From Lineus longissimus (taxonomy: Eukaryota > Nemertea > Pilidiophora > Heteronemertea > Lineidae): a DNA stretch of 64,000 bases. The notes below the pieces were generated by a model. That model ran no database searches and was not told where the DNA came from. It was given only the letters and a program-made list of their open reading frames with translations. The DNA is taken from positions 28,163,491-28,227,490 of the forward strand of contig NC_088310.1 in assembly GCF_910592395.1 (NCBI RefSeq), in the 5' to 3' direction. The translations under genes were made by a program, and so were the position numbers. Numbering within the stretch: position 1 is the stretch's first letter; each line of letters opens with the position of its first letter. Shown in pieces: positions 29,401 to 44,400 of the stretch.

Positions 29401-32400
29401 GATCTCAAATCAAAAGGTCTCAAACCGAGAGAATATATGTTGAAGTTTCGCAGATGTACATACCGGTCTGCACAATTGAAAATGGAGCCCCTGGGTTAAC
29501 TGATGGATTAATTTCGATGGAGTAGGTCATAGTCTGATGTGGCCTGTCCGGATCATCTACGGTCATCTTATATACAGATGTTGCTGTGTTCTCTGGTATA
29601 GCAGGGTTGACGGTATAGGTAGCTGGGTTGAACACCGGGATTTCATTGACGTCCTTGATGTTTACTGTCAGTGTATTCGTAACCGAGTAGAGGGGGTCGG
29701 CTGTGCCGTCGTTGACCATGATCAATAATTTGTATTGTTTGGCGGTCGTCTCGTAGTCAAAGACCGCTCCTCCTGCGAGGTTTGTCGTCACAACACCGGC
29801 TGAAAGATTGAGCACATCTCCAAATAACTGATAGGTACTCTGTTTTTGTCGATTGCAATCTGCAGCAAGGTACAGGACAAAGCTATAGACCTAATACAGG
29901 TGTAATCAGCAGTGTTTATAAGGATGATATAATGTAATACATGATATCGTGGTCTGAATTAACTGCTCAATGTGCTTTCCCGAATTATAAATCGACACCC
30001 ATAAACATTTTGAATGTTGATGAAGCTTTAACTTCTCTGACACCTCTTGCTTAAAACCCTTAAAGTCAAAAATATCTTATGTTTAGACCTTAATTTAGAC
30101 CTTAAGCAGAAGGTGTCCATTTCACTAGAATTTGCCGCCAATGTAAGTGGAATAGGTAGCTTACTCGTCTGGACCAAAAAAGGTGCTGCTGCCGGTACTG
30201 TGCTATCAAGGCTAAAGGTCAATGTACTGGGCACACCAAGATCTCCTTGGGTTGCAGAAACTGTGAAGATGGATACTCCAGTAGCCGTATTTTCATTCAT
30301 GTCCACACTTGCATCAAGATTAGTAAATTCTGTTCGGAAAAGAAGGAATAAACAGCTTGATCTTTAAGCAGCTGCTCAGCTTTTCATGAGCAATAGTGCT
30401 AACGTATTGGTATCGCCTGGTGAGCTTAAAAGGAGTAGATTCTCAACTCATCATTTCAGTCATAGCCTCCCCAAGCTGAAAGTTGCTAGAAGGGATTCGA
30501 ACCTCCGCTGTCTTGTGAGTCGGGGGGTTCATTACTCTAATCACTACTGCCGCTCTTGTAGCTTCTTCTGCATTGCGAAGTTGCCCGCTTCCGTATAAAT
30601 TGTGATTGATTTCAACCATCAAATGGCCAATCTGTATGTAGCAGATGCATTTGCAGAACAATCATTTACCTACCAGGTCTGCAGTTCTTCTTACTCCCTG
30701 CCGTCCCAGTTGCAATATTGATATCCAAACACTCCACGTTGTTGGTTTTATTTGCATCAGCGTATTGTGCATTATCTCCCTCTTCTATGAAGATGCACAA
30801 GAACTTGACTTTTGAACAGTGTGCAACTGGAATCACCAAATTATCGCCTGTAGGTATAGTAACACTGTTCTTGGTTATGAGCCCTGTCTTGGCCTTCAGG
30901 CTCTCTGTGTATTGTGTTGTCACTGATATCTTCGCTATCGCAAGAGTATCTGCTCCACCTAATCCAATATTCACATCGGAGAAGGTCATTTGGAATTTAA
31001 AGTTTTTGCTGTTTGCAGGAGTGGTTGGAGGGGTACGTATGTCGTTACCGGGATACGGATCTGCGATATTCTTCCAGGCGATGTCAAAGATGAACGTCCC
31101 GGCGGTGCTATCCTTTATCAATTGAGTTTTCGGGTTGTCAGTGAAGGAAGTGATGTCAACGTCTGGAAGTGAAAGGAATTATTGTGAACAGTACTTTCAA
31201 GACGAAGTTAAAAGTACAAGCAGTCAAGTTTGCCATTATCCTGTTAGTATTAATATACCTTATTTTTTTGTTGCCACAAACTTCCCATAAGCTGCAAATC
31301 GTACTTTAAGCGCAGTTTCAATCTTGATCACCTTTTCTTGGTGTTTGTGGTATCAGCGGTGAAGTCAGGCCTTTGTCATAGAAGGGGGAAAGGCTAACAA
31401 AAGTCCGAGTCCCAGTGGTTGGTCTTGTCATTTGTCATAACGGAACATGAACAGCACTTACTCCAAGCAGTGGCTCAATCTGACCACTACCTGTAGTACA
31501 TGATTTGAACGTTCCGATTCTGTTCTGATTTATCAACCTACCTGGCGCACATACTTTAGTCAATGTAACGTCAATGCATTTCACATTGTTTTTAGTCTCC
31601 TTGTCATTGTACAACAGACTATTGTGATGCATTATCGCACACAGGTAGTTGAGTTCCTGGCATTTTGCTTTTTCGATAGCAAGACGAACACTTCCGCCGA
31701 GTGACAGTGTGGCTCCTCTACCGAGATTGGCCTTTAAATCCCCAGCTGGTACATAGAAGAATGGAACGGAGGAATTCACGGCGGAGATACTGGTGGCGAG
31801 GTCCATGTTTGTAAACTTGATGAATATGTTGTAATTCCAAGTAGAAGCGGCGGCGATGTTAGAAAGTGCTCCATTCGCAATATTCTTTAGGTCTAGCTTG
31901 ACGGTGAGGTCTTGCCAGACATCTTGGACGTATATCAATGGTAATGGTGTTGTTGCCGTTAAACCCCAGTCAAGAATCGATGGGTCTGAAATGAACAGAA
32001 AAACAGCATTGGTGACCCCTTATTCCGCTGACCGGGAGGTAGACGGTTTTCGGAACAGTTGCCTAGTGGTGGTTTGTTCTGATGATCGGTTGGTTAGTAA
32101 GATAACTATACCTCTATCATCTTTTTTAGATGTTGAGTCCAGATCAGAGCACGTGAGCTTTAGACAATATTTAGTCAATATGAACTGCATGAGGAAACGT
32201 GGCTACCCGGCGGAAACTACCCTGTCAAAGAGACTTGCCTCTCTATCACAAAAGTATCGGGACAGACCGGACCAGATTCGAACCTGAGCCGGGACCTCAA
32301 GGGTAACAGGCGCTGATGCTTCCATTTCGCCACTTTGACAACTGCTATCATAGCACGTGCTACAACAAGGTGGCCTGAGCCAAGTCTTAAACTAAATTTT

Positions 32401-35400
32401 GAAAATGACGTAGTCAATTTACATAATTTGCAAATAATTTCAAGTACCTGGTGTACATCCTTTTTTAGCAAGTATGCCCACACATACTATATTGTTAGTG
32501 TGATTAGAATCCACATAGGCTGCACCCGTTCCTGTCGAAAGGAAGGCACAGAGATATTGTACTTTCGGACATTTCACAGCCGTTAGTGTAATTTGTGCCT
32601 GTCCCGTTGTAATCGTATGGCTTCCGCCCCCGGCAAGGAGAGCACGGAGCTCAGCATCAGATATGGTGGTGGAGACCTTGGCAAGACCGAGCGTGTCCTT
32701 GAGCGGGCCAACATTTTCAATGTCAACATCGGAAAGCTGAAGTTCGAACTGCAAAACAAAAGGCAAAGTTCATTCATCGATGACTTCATGAGCTGCAGAC
32801 AGGGCCAGTCTCCACGTAGAAAAACGCGAATTTTTCACTTGTGTTGGGTTTATAGTTTCGAGAGAAGTCGTTGGCTGGGCAACATGCTATCTGGCTGCCA
32901 AGGCCTCAGAAAGCTGCAATTATGGAAGTTAACTATAGGAGAATCTACTGTCAAACTTATGGAAGATTTTGATCAATGATTTTGACTTAATCGGGTCTTC
33001 GTTCTGCATGACAAATGTACACGAATGTCTTGGAAGTGACGCATGTCTTCACTCTTAAGCCTACCTTGTAATTGTAATTTGGTGATGTGGCAGCAAGTAT
33101 GCTGTCTTTCGCGTCGGTGGCTTTATTTTCAATCTGCACGGTAAAGTCCACGAGGGTAGTTGAATCAACAGCTAAATTGGTGTTAAGTGCGAGATTCTTG
33201 GGTGAGGGATCTGAAATGGAGAGCAAGTGACTGTGGTTGATGTTATTCAACGAAAATATCTTACCAAAAAAAATCAGTTTTACTTTTGATAACTTTATAA
33301 TCTGATATTAGTGAGGCTCTTCCTCTATTGATAGGTATCTAGCGGGCAGTTCTCCAATCTGGAGATCACTACTTCGATCTTGTATTGGATTGGGTGAAAA
33401 ACTGAGATGCACACAAAATGTAAAACAAAATGTTGATTAGTTCGTCTCAATTTCTGTGCCGTGGCTAATCATGTGTCCTGGGGTAAAATAATGAATTCCT
33501 CATCACTTTCCTCAAGCTAAATTGGCGGGAAGTCAAGGCAATATTGCCTTATGATTGGTTTGATTCCAGAGACTATACCGTTGAAGCTGAATAGCCGTGT
33601 TCTGATTGGCCAATAAGATACACTGGTGGGAGTAGTGGATAAACTTTACCTGGTGCACAAGTCCGTACTCCGGCCAGAGTTAAACATCTCGTGTTTGGAC
33701 CTACAGTAGTCGATGGCAGTGTGTCATTCGGTTCTGTGTAGGACGCTTCGCCAGGAACTTCGAGTATTTTCATGCAGATGAAATTCGCCTTATGACAATC
33801 CGCGTCAGTCAGTGCGGAGTAGGCCAAGGTGCCTGAAATTGCAGTGGTAGCTCCGCTTGGACCAACCCCGGGCAGTGCCATTCTTAAATTGGCGTCGTTG
33901 GTCACAGTCATAATGTTCGCTGTGCCGATTTCGTTTGCTGCTGTGGTAGGTTGAGCTATATCACTGTAGAATGATGTCAAAGCGAAGTTTTTCTTCGGTG
34001 ATGTCACTGCCGCGATATCAAAGCCTTGGCCGCCTGTCCCTCTATTCCTCACGTTTACAGCAAAGGAGGTTATGGTCTTGCCATTAGGACCGACTAGGGG
34101 ATCGGAAGCTGTGGGGAGGTCACTAAACGAAACTATTTCAACGTCTGGAATGAATATAAAACGACGAACAAAATGATAGGGTTTGAGAGTGTACTGTACG
34201 TTGTATCAATGACTCCTCTCCACCTCTCACTATGCTGGCCGGAGTCGGTATGACTGGCGCTCAGCAGGGTTGGACGTTTCTCGTACACAAATGAGAACTC
34301 GGCAACCCTCATCAGCTAATATTCGCTTCGTCAACGTTTAAGGCCAGTCTACATTATGGACATGTAATCTAACACGCGCATTATTTAGATATGAATTGTG
34401 TCTCGCCTTGAAAACATTCCTGGGGAATTTCTATTAAACTTTGTTGAGATGATGGACGACTTTTGTTTGGGAAATAAATCTTTATCCTTGAACTGTATAT
34501 AGAAACTATTAACTTATTGCTGGTTTGCCTCCTGAGGGTGCCCTCCCACCTCACTGAAGGTGGTTTCTTTTCTTTAGGGGTGAGGACGTGCGGAGATGGT
34601 AGTGTACACTTAAGCGCACGTTTGTCTGTTGCCGCATTCTGTTATCAAAAGAATAAACTGTTCGAACAATAAGTTTCAGCACTTCTAAATACAGTTTCTT
34701 ATAAAAAAGGAAGAAATTATTGAACAGGTTCTTACCTATTCCACACGATACCTGGTTCCTGATATCCTTACATAGCCAGTTATTCAAAAGCCTTGTGCTG
34801 TCCTCTATGTATTCGGTTGCATTTGGCATGGAGTTCGCACAAATATATCGAATAGCAGCGCAAATCGCAGCAGAATTTGGAATTTTAACCTTGACAGTGC
34901 CTTTGAGAGTGAGGCTCTGTCGAGCGTTGAGACCAAGTCGGACGTCAGCTGCTGGTACCACGTCCACGACGCCCGTATTCTCAAAGGTCGGCGGGCCCGT
35001 CACGGTGTTTGAGGCCTCACCGCTTACCCGGTAATCGGAATTTGAAAACACGAACTTTAGATGAAAGTTTTCGTTGGTGGTGACTGTAAATATGAAAAGG
35101 TGAACAATCATGCAATATTTTAATGTGATCTAATGTATTAGCTGGGTGAAACAACCGCACTAAACTTATAGTCAGCAATTGTACAGAAGATTTATACTGA
35201 GGTATTAATTATTTGTGACTTGCGTGGAATGAAGAATGATTGAGAAGTTGGTGGAAACTGCGTTGGATCCCTGATTATTGGTTTAAGTTCGGCACTGGGC
35301 GAGGTTCATAACCTTACCCGTTTGTGTAGCAATATCTGTGTTTGCATCGTTATTTCTCAGGGTAACATCAAATTGTAGAGTCGTATCAACATTCATCAGC

Positions 35401-38400
35401 ATAACCGCATTGTTAGCTTCGTTTAATGCAGTCATTTCGATATCTGGAAGACAGAAGCGAAGATCTGTTTTTAAACTAGTCATAAATCATTGGTATAAAG
35501 TCTTCTTAGATCAAGCCAAAATAGTTGGTATCAATTTCGTTCAACACAGATTCCGACCAGCGGTTTTGTTGATATTGCACATCTTAGATTTTGATAATAG
35601 TTATTCAGAATTGGGCAACACTCAATGGTAGGTTAGTTGCTTTCTGCATGTAACTCGTGTATCATTTTATTAATGTTCTTCCTTTTGTATCACACATTTT
35701 CATAGAACTTAAGTCTTGGCCCCGTTGGACAATTGGCATTAGTGCTAACGCTCGTTATGTGATGGAATTATTAGTGAATAAGATAACGATAGGCGTTTGT
35801 TAAAGCCAGCGTTAGCGGCCGCGTTTGTGCTGATTGAGCAACTGGATCCTGGTGATTCGGTCTCAACATGTACGAAGAATATCTCACCGGGATGACAAAC
35901 TTTCGACCCAGTCGTGGCAAAAGTTGCGCATGCTGTATTCAGCCTGAAGTCGCTTGGAGAGGCTTCGGTAGAGGCGTCAATGTAACGGGCATTTGAACTT
36001 GTGGACAGAATTGCGCAGAGGAACTTGACAGACGAACATGCAGCCTCGGACAGTATGACTGTTGCATTTATTCTGGTGCCGGTGATTCCATAGTTTACTG
36101 TTGCACCAGCGGCAATCGCTCGTTGGTTCTCAGCAGTGTTTATTGATGAACTGAAGCGGCCAGTGGGTACTCCACTGCCGCAGGTCTGCTGTACTTCAAG
36201 GTTCACATCGCAAAATTGCAGCTCGAACTGAAACAGAATATATCATGATCCTTTTACTATACTTTAAAGTAATCAGTCTGCACGGAACCTCCCTCATTCC
36301 TTCATTGCTAATGGCTGTGCAATCCGCAACTACATTGATAATTCGGACACTCGTACTCGACGTGTGTTGATCTTGCATACAAGTATCTAACAGACTTCAT
36401 CAGATAAAGATGATTTCGTTTTTTACATGCGAGTTCAGTTCAGTCCAGAGGCAAAAGCCACCACCAGACCACTGTCCAATCAGTTCCTGGTCGAAAGTAG
36501 CTGCCACTGTCCAATCTGCGTTAAAGTAATCGTCAGGCCCATTTCCTTATGCGTCTACTGCTCTAGTGAAGCCCCTTGTAAACTTGACTCGCGATAAGTG
36601 ATACATCCAATATTTACCTTAAAGTTGGTGAACCCGCCACTCAGTACACCCGGTACACCATTATTTGCCCCCGTTGCCGCGTTTTCGACATCAAGAGAAT
36701 ACTCGATGGTTGTTGCTGAATTGACCGTCAGGGGAGTACCAGCCTGAATAACAAGGTTCGTTGGCTTTGGATCTGTAAGAAATAGGATGCTTGTGAGTGC
36801 TGGTAGGCCATAACTAAGGTATGTTGCCACTAACGATGAACGGGAAACCACAGGCGATAGATTAATTTCGATGAAAATAATTGGCCCGACAATAAACTAA
36901 ATTCAAGGCCTACTAAGGGTTGAAGCGGCAAACCTCTTGAAGTAGGTCCATGCCTTTAACACAATGAAAAACATTCCAAAAGAAAGGTTCTCGGTCAAAG
37001 GTTTATGTCTGGCACCAAGCTCATTTTTGGCAGCTCAGCGAGGACCAGTGGAAGATGCTTTGATGTCGCAAATATACATGTACATCTTAAAACTCTTAGT
37101 ATAGTAAGGCCTTAAATCGTTATCTGATCATTAATTGATTCAAGTTGATATATTAACTTGAATCAATTAATGATCTGGTATACCTTTGTGTGTTGGGGTA
37201 TGCGTTAGTTTTATCTCAAATGTTAGGAAACGTAACGGATGTCACGAAGGAATAAGATAATCCTACCTGGCCTGCACGTCATTATAATTTGAAAGCATTT
37301 GAAGTTGCTCGCTTTAGTTGCATCCTGTTCGACAAAAGTTCCACCATTTGCTCTGTTATCAAGGGCAACGTAGATACAAGCGCGCGGGGTAGTCAAGGAG
37401 AGACAGTTCGCCTTGGAGAGTGGAGGGTAGGTGATGGTGCCTGAAAGTTGATACAGAATAGAAATGGTCAAGAAGCCGACCAAATTGGTCAGTTGTTGAA
37501 CGTCTACCGATCCTTCTTAAAGCTCCTTTATCGGAAGATGTCAAAGATCATGTGAACGAAGTCCCTTCGGCCGTTATGACCAGTTTACATGTATATTCAA
37601 TCAGTAAGTTTGGTTCCTGGTATTGCCAGTTAACCTGAAAGCACAAACAAGCGTTTATCTAGATGATTAAGATAGTTCATTTCGCGACCACCAAACTCAT
37701 TGTTTGTTATTTTCGGGAGTGATTCTTAATAACCAAACCTACCAGTCAATATCGTGGTAGCACCAGTAGTGCCAACAGCGGGCATTGCTCTCCTCAATTC
37801 TGACGCCGTCAGACTGATTGTGAAGGCTCCATATAATGCGGTATTTGCGGCTGTGGGTGCAGCATCGGTCTTGGAATAATAACCCGTCAATGCATAATTG
37901 ACATCACTAGGCCCCGCCGCCTGCCTTATATCGTTAGAAGGCGTAACTGCAGCCTTATTCCGCAGGGTGAGTGAGAGGGGCTGGGAGGCCATGCCGGCTG
38001 TTCCGATCATTGGGCCCAGGTCTCCCAGGTCAGGGTATTTCGAGAAGGCAACTACCTCGATGTCTAGAGTAGTTAAATAGAAACATCAAATAGAAGATCA
38101 GAAACAAAACCACCGGTGTATTTAACTATTTGCTGTAAAAACAACGTTCAAACCACCAACATCAAGGTTAGAGGGCACCAAGGTCACCATCAAGGTGAAA
38201 CTCAAATGTAAGACATGAGACTTCTAACAAGTCTAACATAGACTCAGGTAATGATGTAGTTGAAAACGTACCTGGTTCGCAGGTTCTCATGGCGTTAATG
38301 TTTGCACATATATAGTTATTGGTTGTGTCTGCATCTACGTACGGAGGTGAACCCGTCGGAGCAATCTCGATACACAAGTAGTTAATTTTCGCACATTCAG

Positions 38401-41400
38401 TGGTGTTCAAGCCGAACTTGAACTTCCCACTTATTGTCAGAGATTGGCCTCCTTTGAGCCCATACTTGACGACATCGGTAATTAGGAGTTCAACATTGGT
38501 GGTTGGTTCAAAAACGGTCACCCCCAGCGGGTTGAGAGAAGCCGACGTAACCGCACGCAAATCCCTGTCCGACTGGTAGATCTTGATGTGGAAATTCTCA
38601 TCTGGAGCTGTTAAATAGATAAGTTTGGAATCAGTTGCCATACTTTCATTTCCACCCAGTGAGCATGTTAGTCAAGTCGTTCACTTTATCTTGGCGTCAA
38701 ATATTTCACTCAGTACACTTTGTGAACGCCAATTAACTTGTTTTAACAACTGGACATGGAAATAAATGGGAAGTGATGTCATCTTCTGTATATCGACATA
38801 CACTGTATTTGTTGCCGTTCATTAAAGGGTATTAATTTTTCAACATGTTTCGTGCAAACATTCGTAGTCTAAAAGGGCAAACTTCCAAACTTTAAGATGT
38901 CTCGAATACTGGATTCCAGCAAGTACGAAGTCAAGTTTTCCTTCGCCTTCTTCGTGGTGCACAATCAAACTTGACACCAGATATTGGTGATCTGTTTTAG
39001 CGTTCATCATTATTGTTTCAAAACGTATCCATTATAACTTTATTGGACCTGGATGGAACTGACAACGTCCCAACATGACTGCAAACCTCATGACTTACTT
39101 GTTACTGCTGCAATATCTTTAGACCGTATGTTCTTGAACGTTACGCTGAAGGACACGTCTGCTTCGATCGGAGCCATGGGGAAAACGCCACCTGATGGAA
39201 ACGTCAGGGCCGTAACATCAACATCTGAAAAATGGAGACAGCGTTTAGAATAGAATCTCAAGAAAGTGGGAAGGCAGTCAGTATGAATGTGGAACACATG
39301 AAGCGCACTCTGTCACTAACTTGGTGAATTTACTCAGTTTGTAGTGTGACGCATGTGACCATCGCTGGAAAGTGCTGGTAGACGATTGTGCCATGCATTT
39401 GTCTCAATAAGAAAAGTACTAGCCATGTGTAAGTAAGATATAAATCAAAGGCAGTAATTTTAATGTGAGGGATTTAATACGTGCCATTACAACGCACCTC
39501 GATAGCTTTTCAAAGATTTTGTTCAGCATACTACTCGTACTTCGGTCATCATACATGAGCTAAATCTTTCTAATCTAGAAGGGCCGAGCTGCTTCTTACC
39601 TGGGTTGCACTCCAATCGATCGGTAATTAGTATGCATGTTGTGTTCAAGGTCATATTCCCCGGGTTTGTTTCCGTGGAGAGATCAACATAACGGGCATCT
39701 TTACTTGCATAAAGCAACGCACAGAAGTATTTCACCTTGGCACATGTCGCTTCTGGTATGGTCACTTGAGCTGTTCCCCGTTTACCAACGGTTCCGCCAA
39801 GAGTTTTTGCAGCTCCAGGTCCCGCTACAAGGTTTACTTGATTGTCTGCAGTGTTTGGAAACACGGTCGATATGGCGCCAAGATTGAGCGTGTCCAGGGA
39901 TGTAATGGACAAATCCACATCAGAAAACATGATGTGAACCTGCAATACGGACATAAAGAATTGTTTATGACAGCAGCGTAAGCCTATGAACATATTTACA
40001 GTGTTCATAATTTAGGGACGCCTTCACCCGTGCAGAAAATATTTGCATTTATAGTTGCATTTTCATGGCATAGATAAGTTTAATGAATGCACCTAAAGCA
40101 AAAATTAGACTACCAATCTCTTGTCTTTTTATTTCGATTCAGTGTTAACCTAAAATGGTTAACAGCCGAGGCTGTACTGATTCTGAAAATCTTCTCCATT
40201 CGCTTTGTTGCCATATATGTTTCCGTAACTACGGTTAGGTGCCAAGTGGCGTAACTGGTCTCCAGTCTCGGTCTTCTACAGAAACAGTCCATTAGAGACT
40301 ACGCTCTCCTTTGTGCTATGGTATTCTGTTTTCTCTTGCTCATGGCACACTGCATTTCCCAGGTTTATCGGGTTTGACCTCTAATTTTAATGGAGGTGGG
40401 GGTCCAAGTCCAATGTCCAATGTCACAAGAGCTGTAGCAGAGTCAACGTTCGAGCTGTGAGATTGACATCTTAGCCAGTAGACGGCCACAGTGCCTGAAG
40501 GAGTCACTACACCTACTATAAAATGTGTCAGTGATCCAGTCACGGTAGGGATGTCGTTTTTAGGTGCTGTGGCTGCCTCATTCCTCACGTCCACTGAAAA
40601 CTCAATGGCCGTCAAAGTGTCGGGGATGATTTTGTTTGCTGCGGTTGGCGTTAACAGCTGAAGGTTGTCAGGCTTCGGATCTGTGGATTCGAAATCAAAA
40701 TATAACGCTCATGCCGAAATTCTTGACAAACACATAAACAACACAGAGGCAAACAAATAGTAGACAAGACAGGATGGCAGTGGCAGAAACCAATGCAAAG
40801 GCAGGAATTTCTTGGCCAATGGTGACTGCCCCGTCATGTTTGAGAGGAGAGAAAGTATTGGATAGACGGCTCAAAGGGTATCCATGCTTCTGGAACATTC
40901 CAGGGCTTTCCAGGTATAGCAGTCCCGGACTCGTTGGGAAAGAGGATTTGTTCAGCATTCTTTACGATCCTGATGGCCGGGGGTGGTTATGGCATCGGCC
41001 TTGGGAATTACACATGGTCAAAGGTTCGATAGTTCAGTCCAATGCGGCCGGTTGGTTGAAACGAGACACTCCAAAAGTTACACCGGTATCAAATATATGA
41101 ACAGACCTTATATGTTTTCCGGTACGCTGTATTCCATTGGAATCTAAATGCCGAATACTTACCAGGGCGACATGTGACTGTGACCACCGAACAGAGGTAA
41201 TCATCTGAGGTATCCTTGTCCACGAATGTCCCGCCTTTTGCACGATTATCCGGAGATACGTGGATACAGGCGTACAAAGGGTTGATACAGTCGGCCAGTA
41301 ATAGTTTAGGGTAGTCGATGGTGCCTGGGAGAAAGAAATAAGCTCAGTATTATAACCGACTTCTCTCTAACGTTAGATCAAGCATCGATAAAACATTCCT

Positions 41401-44400
41401 TTTTACGAAAATACGAAATCGAAATCGCGGATTTACTTCAGGGATCCTAGTCAATATATATTGTCCTAGTCAATTGGGATCGTCAGTAAAATCTCCGAAG
41501 AGGGACACCGAAAATACACTTAAAAGAATCAAAAACTGCAGATATGATGAACGATTTTTGTTACTCTTCGTTCCTAAGTTGTTCTGAACCATTTTTTTCT
41601 TTTCCATGCATGGAATACTGAATTTGGTTTGATGAAGTAATCATTTTGAATGATAGATTATCTATAAGAGACGGAATTACCGGTTAGGGTCAATGGAGGT
41701 GGCGAGGTAACATTAGCAACGAGGGCACTCTGTAGGTCACTTGTTGCGAGGTTGATGGTGAACCGGTAGGCGTTGATCCCTGTCGCTGTCGCTGGCGGGT
41801 TGTTGGTAGGTGTAGCCGAGGTAGCGTAGTATCCAGTAAAGGCGAAATTATAATTTATTCCAGTCGCCGCTCGGATGTTGTTGCGGTCATTAAAAGTGCC
41901 AATGTTGACAAGCGTGACCGACAGTGCTTGTCCCGTCATCCCGTTTGTACCTATCATTGGGTTGCCAGAATCAGGGATAACACTGAACGCGCTCACCTTC
42001 AATTCTGGAAAGAAAAAAACAAAGGTTCAATTTTCAATGTTAGAATTGAAATAAGAATGTTAGCAGTTAAATGGCAATTAAAATTCAGATGCAGCCATGA
42101 GTTCTACCTTTAGTTTTGGTGGAAAAGAAAACGAGATATACGTTCACCTTCACTAGATGTACTGTAACATGAGCACTGAGAATCTTGGCATGCTGTCGCC
42201 AACAGTCAGTAAAACACTTCTTAAAAGTCGCACTCCCAATGCCTAAAACTTAATGTGTCTTTCGGTCTCCACACAGCAGATATGTTTAGTTATCAGAAGT
42301 ACATTTGACATGTACGTGGATTGAAGTTTCACCTCGGGTAACGGACTTTGTCTTTAAAACAGCTTCCACTTACTCGGATCGCACGTGATGTAATCCTTGA
42401 AGTCTCTGCAAATACAGTTGTTGGTGGTGTCACTATCCGTGTAAGGCAGACCTGCTGGACCGTTGTCCTTCGCAGCGACCTCAACACACAGATAAGTGAG
42501 AATAAGACAATTGGTGCTGTCTAATGCGATATTCAGAGTTCCTTTAATGTTCAGTGATGCAGAGATGGCTAATCCGTTATAGGCATCATTTGGGCTATCA
42601 AGAACGACATCTGTGGGTGGTTCAAACTGTGCGGGAGGACCAGTCAAAGGGTTCGTACAGCCTACTGGGGCACCAACGTTCGACTGTGTGAACTTGACAT
42701 GGAAGTTTTCATCCGTATTTGCTGAAAGAAGAATAAAGACGCTACAAAACATGAAGATCAGACAACATTTACTAGTAGGCCGATTTGTACTGTTTGGGAG
42801 ACACTGGACATCCCGGTAGAAGCATTGCTGTCAAAAATGTAGTCCTCTCTATCACACGAGAAGGTCTTCGTTCGGGGATTGAACCCACGACCTCAGAAGT
42901 GACCGCTTTGCTGATGAATACGATGACCAAGATCTGATTGATTCTATCGATGCTGTTAATGCGATTAAAGGTCGCCACACTCACCATCTCCTGCTGGTGT
43001 GGTTGGTGTTATGGTTTGTCCCGCTATTGTTCCTTTATTAGTGATGACCACGGAGAACTCGACGTCTGACTTGACGGTGTGTGGGAAGACAGCGTTTGAA
43101 TCAAACGTAAACGAAGTCACTTCAACATCTGTAACACATAAATTCAATTGCTTATTCGTGGTTTTATGACACTGTAGTTTACTGTACATTAAACAATGGC
43201 GGTAGCACCAGCTATAAAATCACTGACCACATGTCATCAGGAAGGTGCTTCAAATTTCGCTGTGTTCTTCTTTATGAAACGAGTGTCTCATCACTTTCGC
43301 AATTGGCCGTTGTGAACATCTAAACAAAAACATAGGGGGCGGAAAAAAAACCCTTTTGATATGAACCTGAAGGCGTGTGACAGTTCCTACAATAAGTAAT
43401 GAGTCAGTAAACACCCGCTCCTGTCAGTTTTGTTATATTTCAGGTCGTTTAAATTGTTTGAAATCTATCGACATTCATACTTCCGATACTTTACCTGGTT
43501 TGCAGTATATCATAGGCGATATATCCAAACAATCGCAGTTATTAGTAGTGACACTGTCTTTGAAGTTGGCACCTGCACCTTCCTTCACACAGACACAAAG
43601 CCACGTGTATTGGACGCAGTCGGTGCTTGGAAGTTTCATATTATTGACGGTTAAGTTAAACGATTCAGAAGCCCCAACAGCAAGCGCCTTTTTTAGGTCT
43701 CCAGCCGTCGCCAAAGCAGTGTAAGCGGTGGAACCTGTCGGAGTAGTTTTCGCACTCGCCTTGGCGAAGTATACATCAATTGCATAGTTGTCACCAGCAG
43801 AAGCAGGTATATTGTTGCCTATCCCTGTGGCCTGGTTCTCTATATTTGCCTTAAGAGCTACCAAAGTAACTTGAACATCTTCGAAAAAAATCAGTGGGCT
43901 TGGGGCGGTCACAGAGACTAAGGAGAGGCTGGTCGGTATAATATCTGGAAGAAAATGAAAACAAAACAATTTATCATTATCAAAGAAATCCATCCAGAAC
44001 GCTGCGATGACGGATAAATGTGACTGAAAAAATACCTTACCCGCGATTGCCCTAAATGCAGATTGCAGAAGGGATAGAAAGCTTTTGAAACTATGAAAAC
44101 TTTAATTTAATCTCGCCAAATGGACGAGTCTTCACAACACCAAAATTGCTCTGACAGAACGTATAGAAAGTGTTTGACAACACTAACATATCTTTGAGGA
44201 ATGTTCAGTAAAACATTAAAGTATGAAATCAGTAGAGTCATGCTTACCAGGAAAGCACGATATCTTAGCCTTGGCATCCTGGCAGTCGCAGTTGTTGTTT
44301 GTATCAGCATCAACGTAGTGGGCACCAGTCCCCTGCTTTACACAAGCACACAGCCACGTAAACAGGTTGCAGTCTGTTGTTGGCAGCGTAATGCCATTGG

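Noticed and set aside
30484-30575. Functional tRNA gene on the minus strand
   Set aside because: A- and B-box-like sequences are present, but acceptor and anticodon stems do not pair well. SINE or tRNA-pseudogene origin fits better.
37126-37175. Intronic hairpin as a microRNA precursor
   Set aside because: A perfect 21-bp stem with an 8-base loop is shorter than a usual animal pre-miRNA and too AT-rich, with no extended basal stem.
40340-40516. Readthrough of exon 17 past its donor to extend the module
   Set aside because: The frame continues, but the sequence loses module motifs. A good phase-0 donor at 40,516/40,517 matches the other class E modules.
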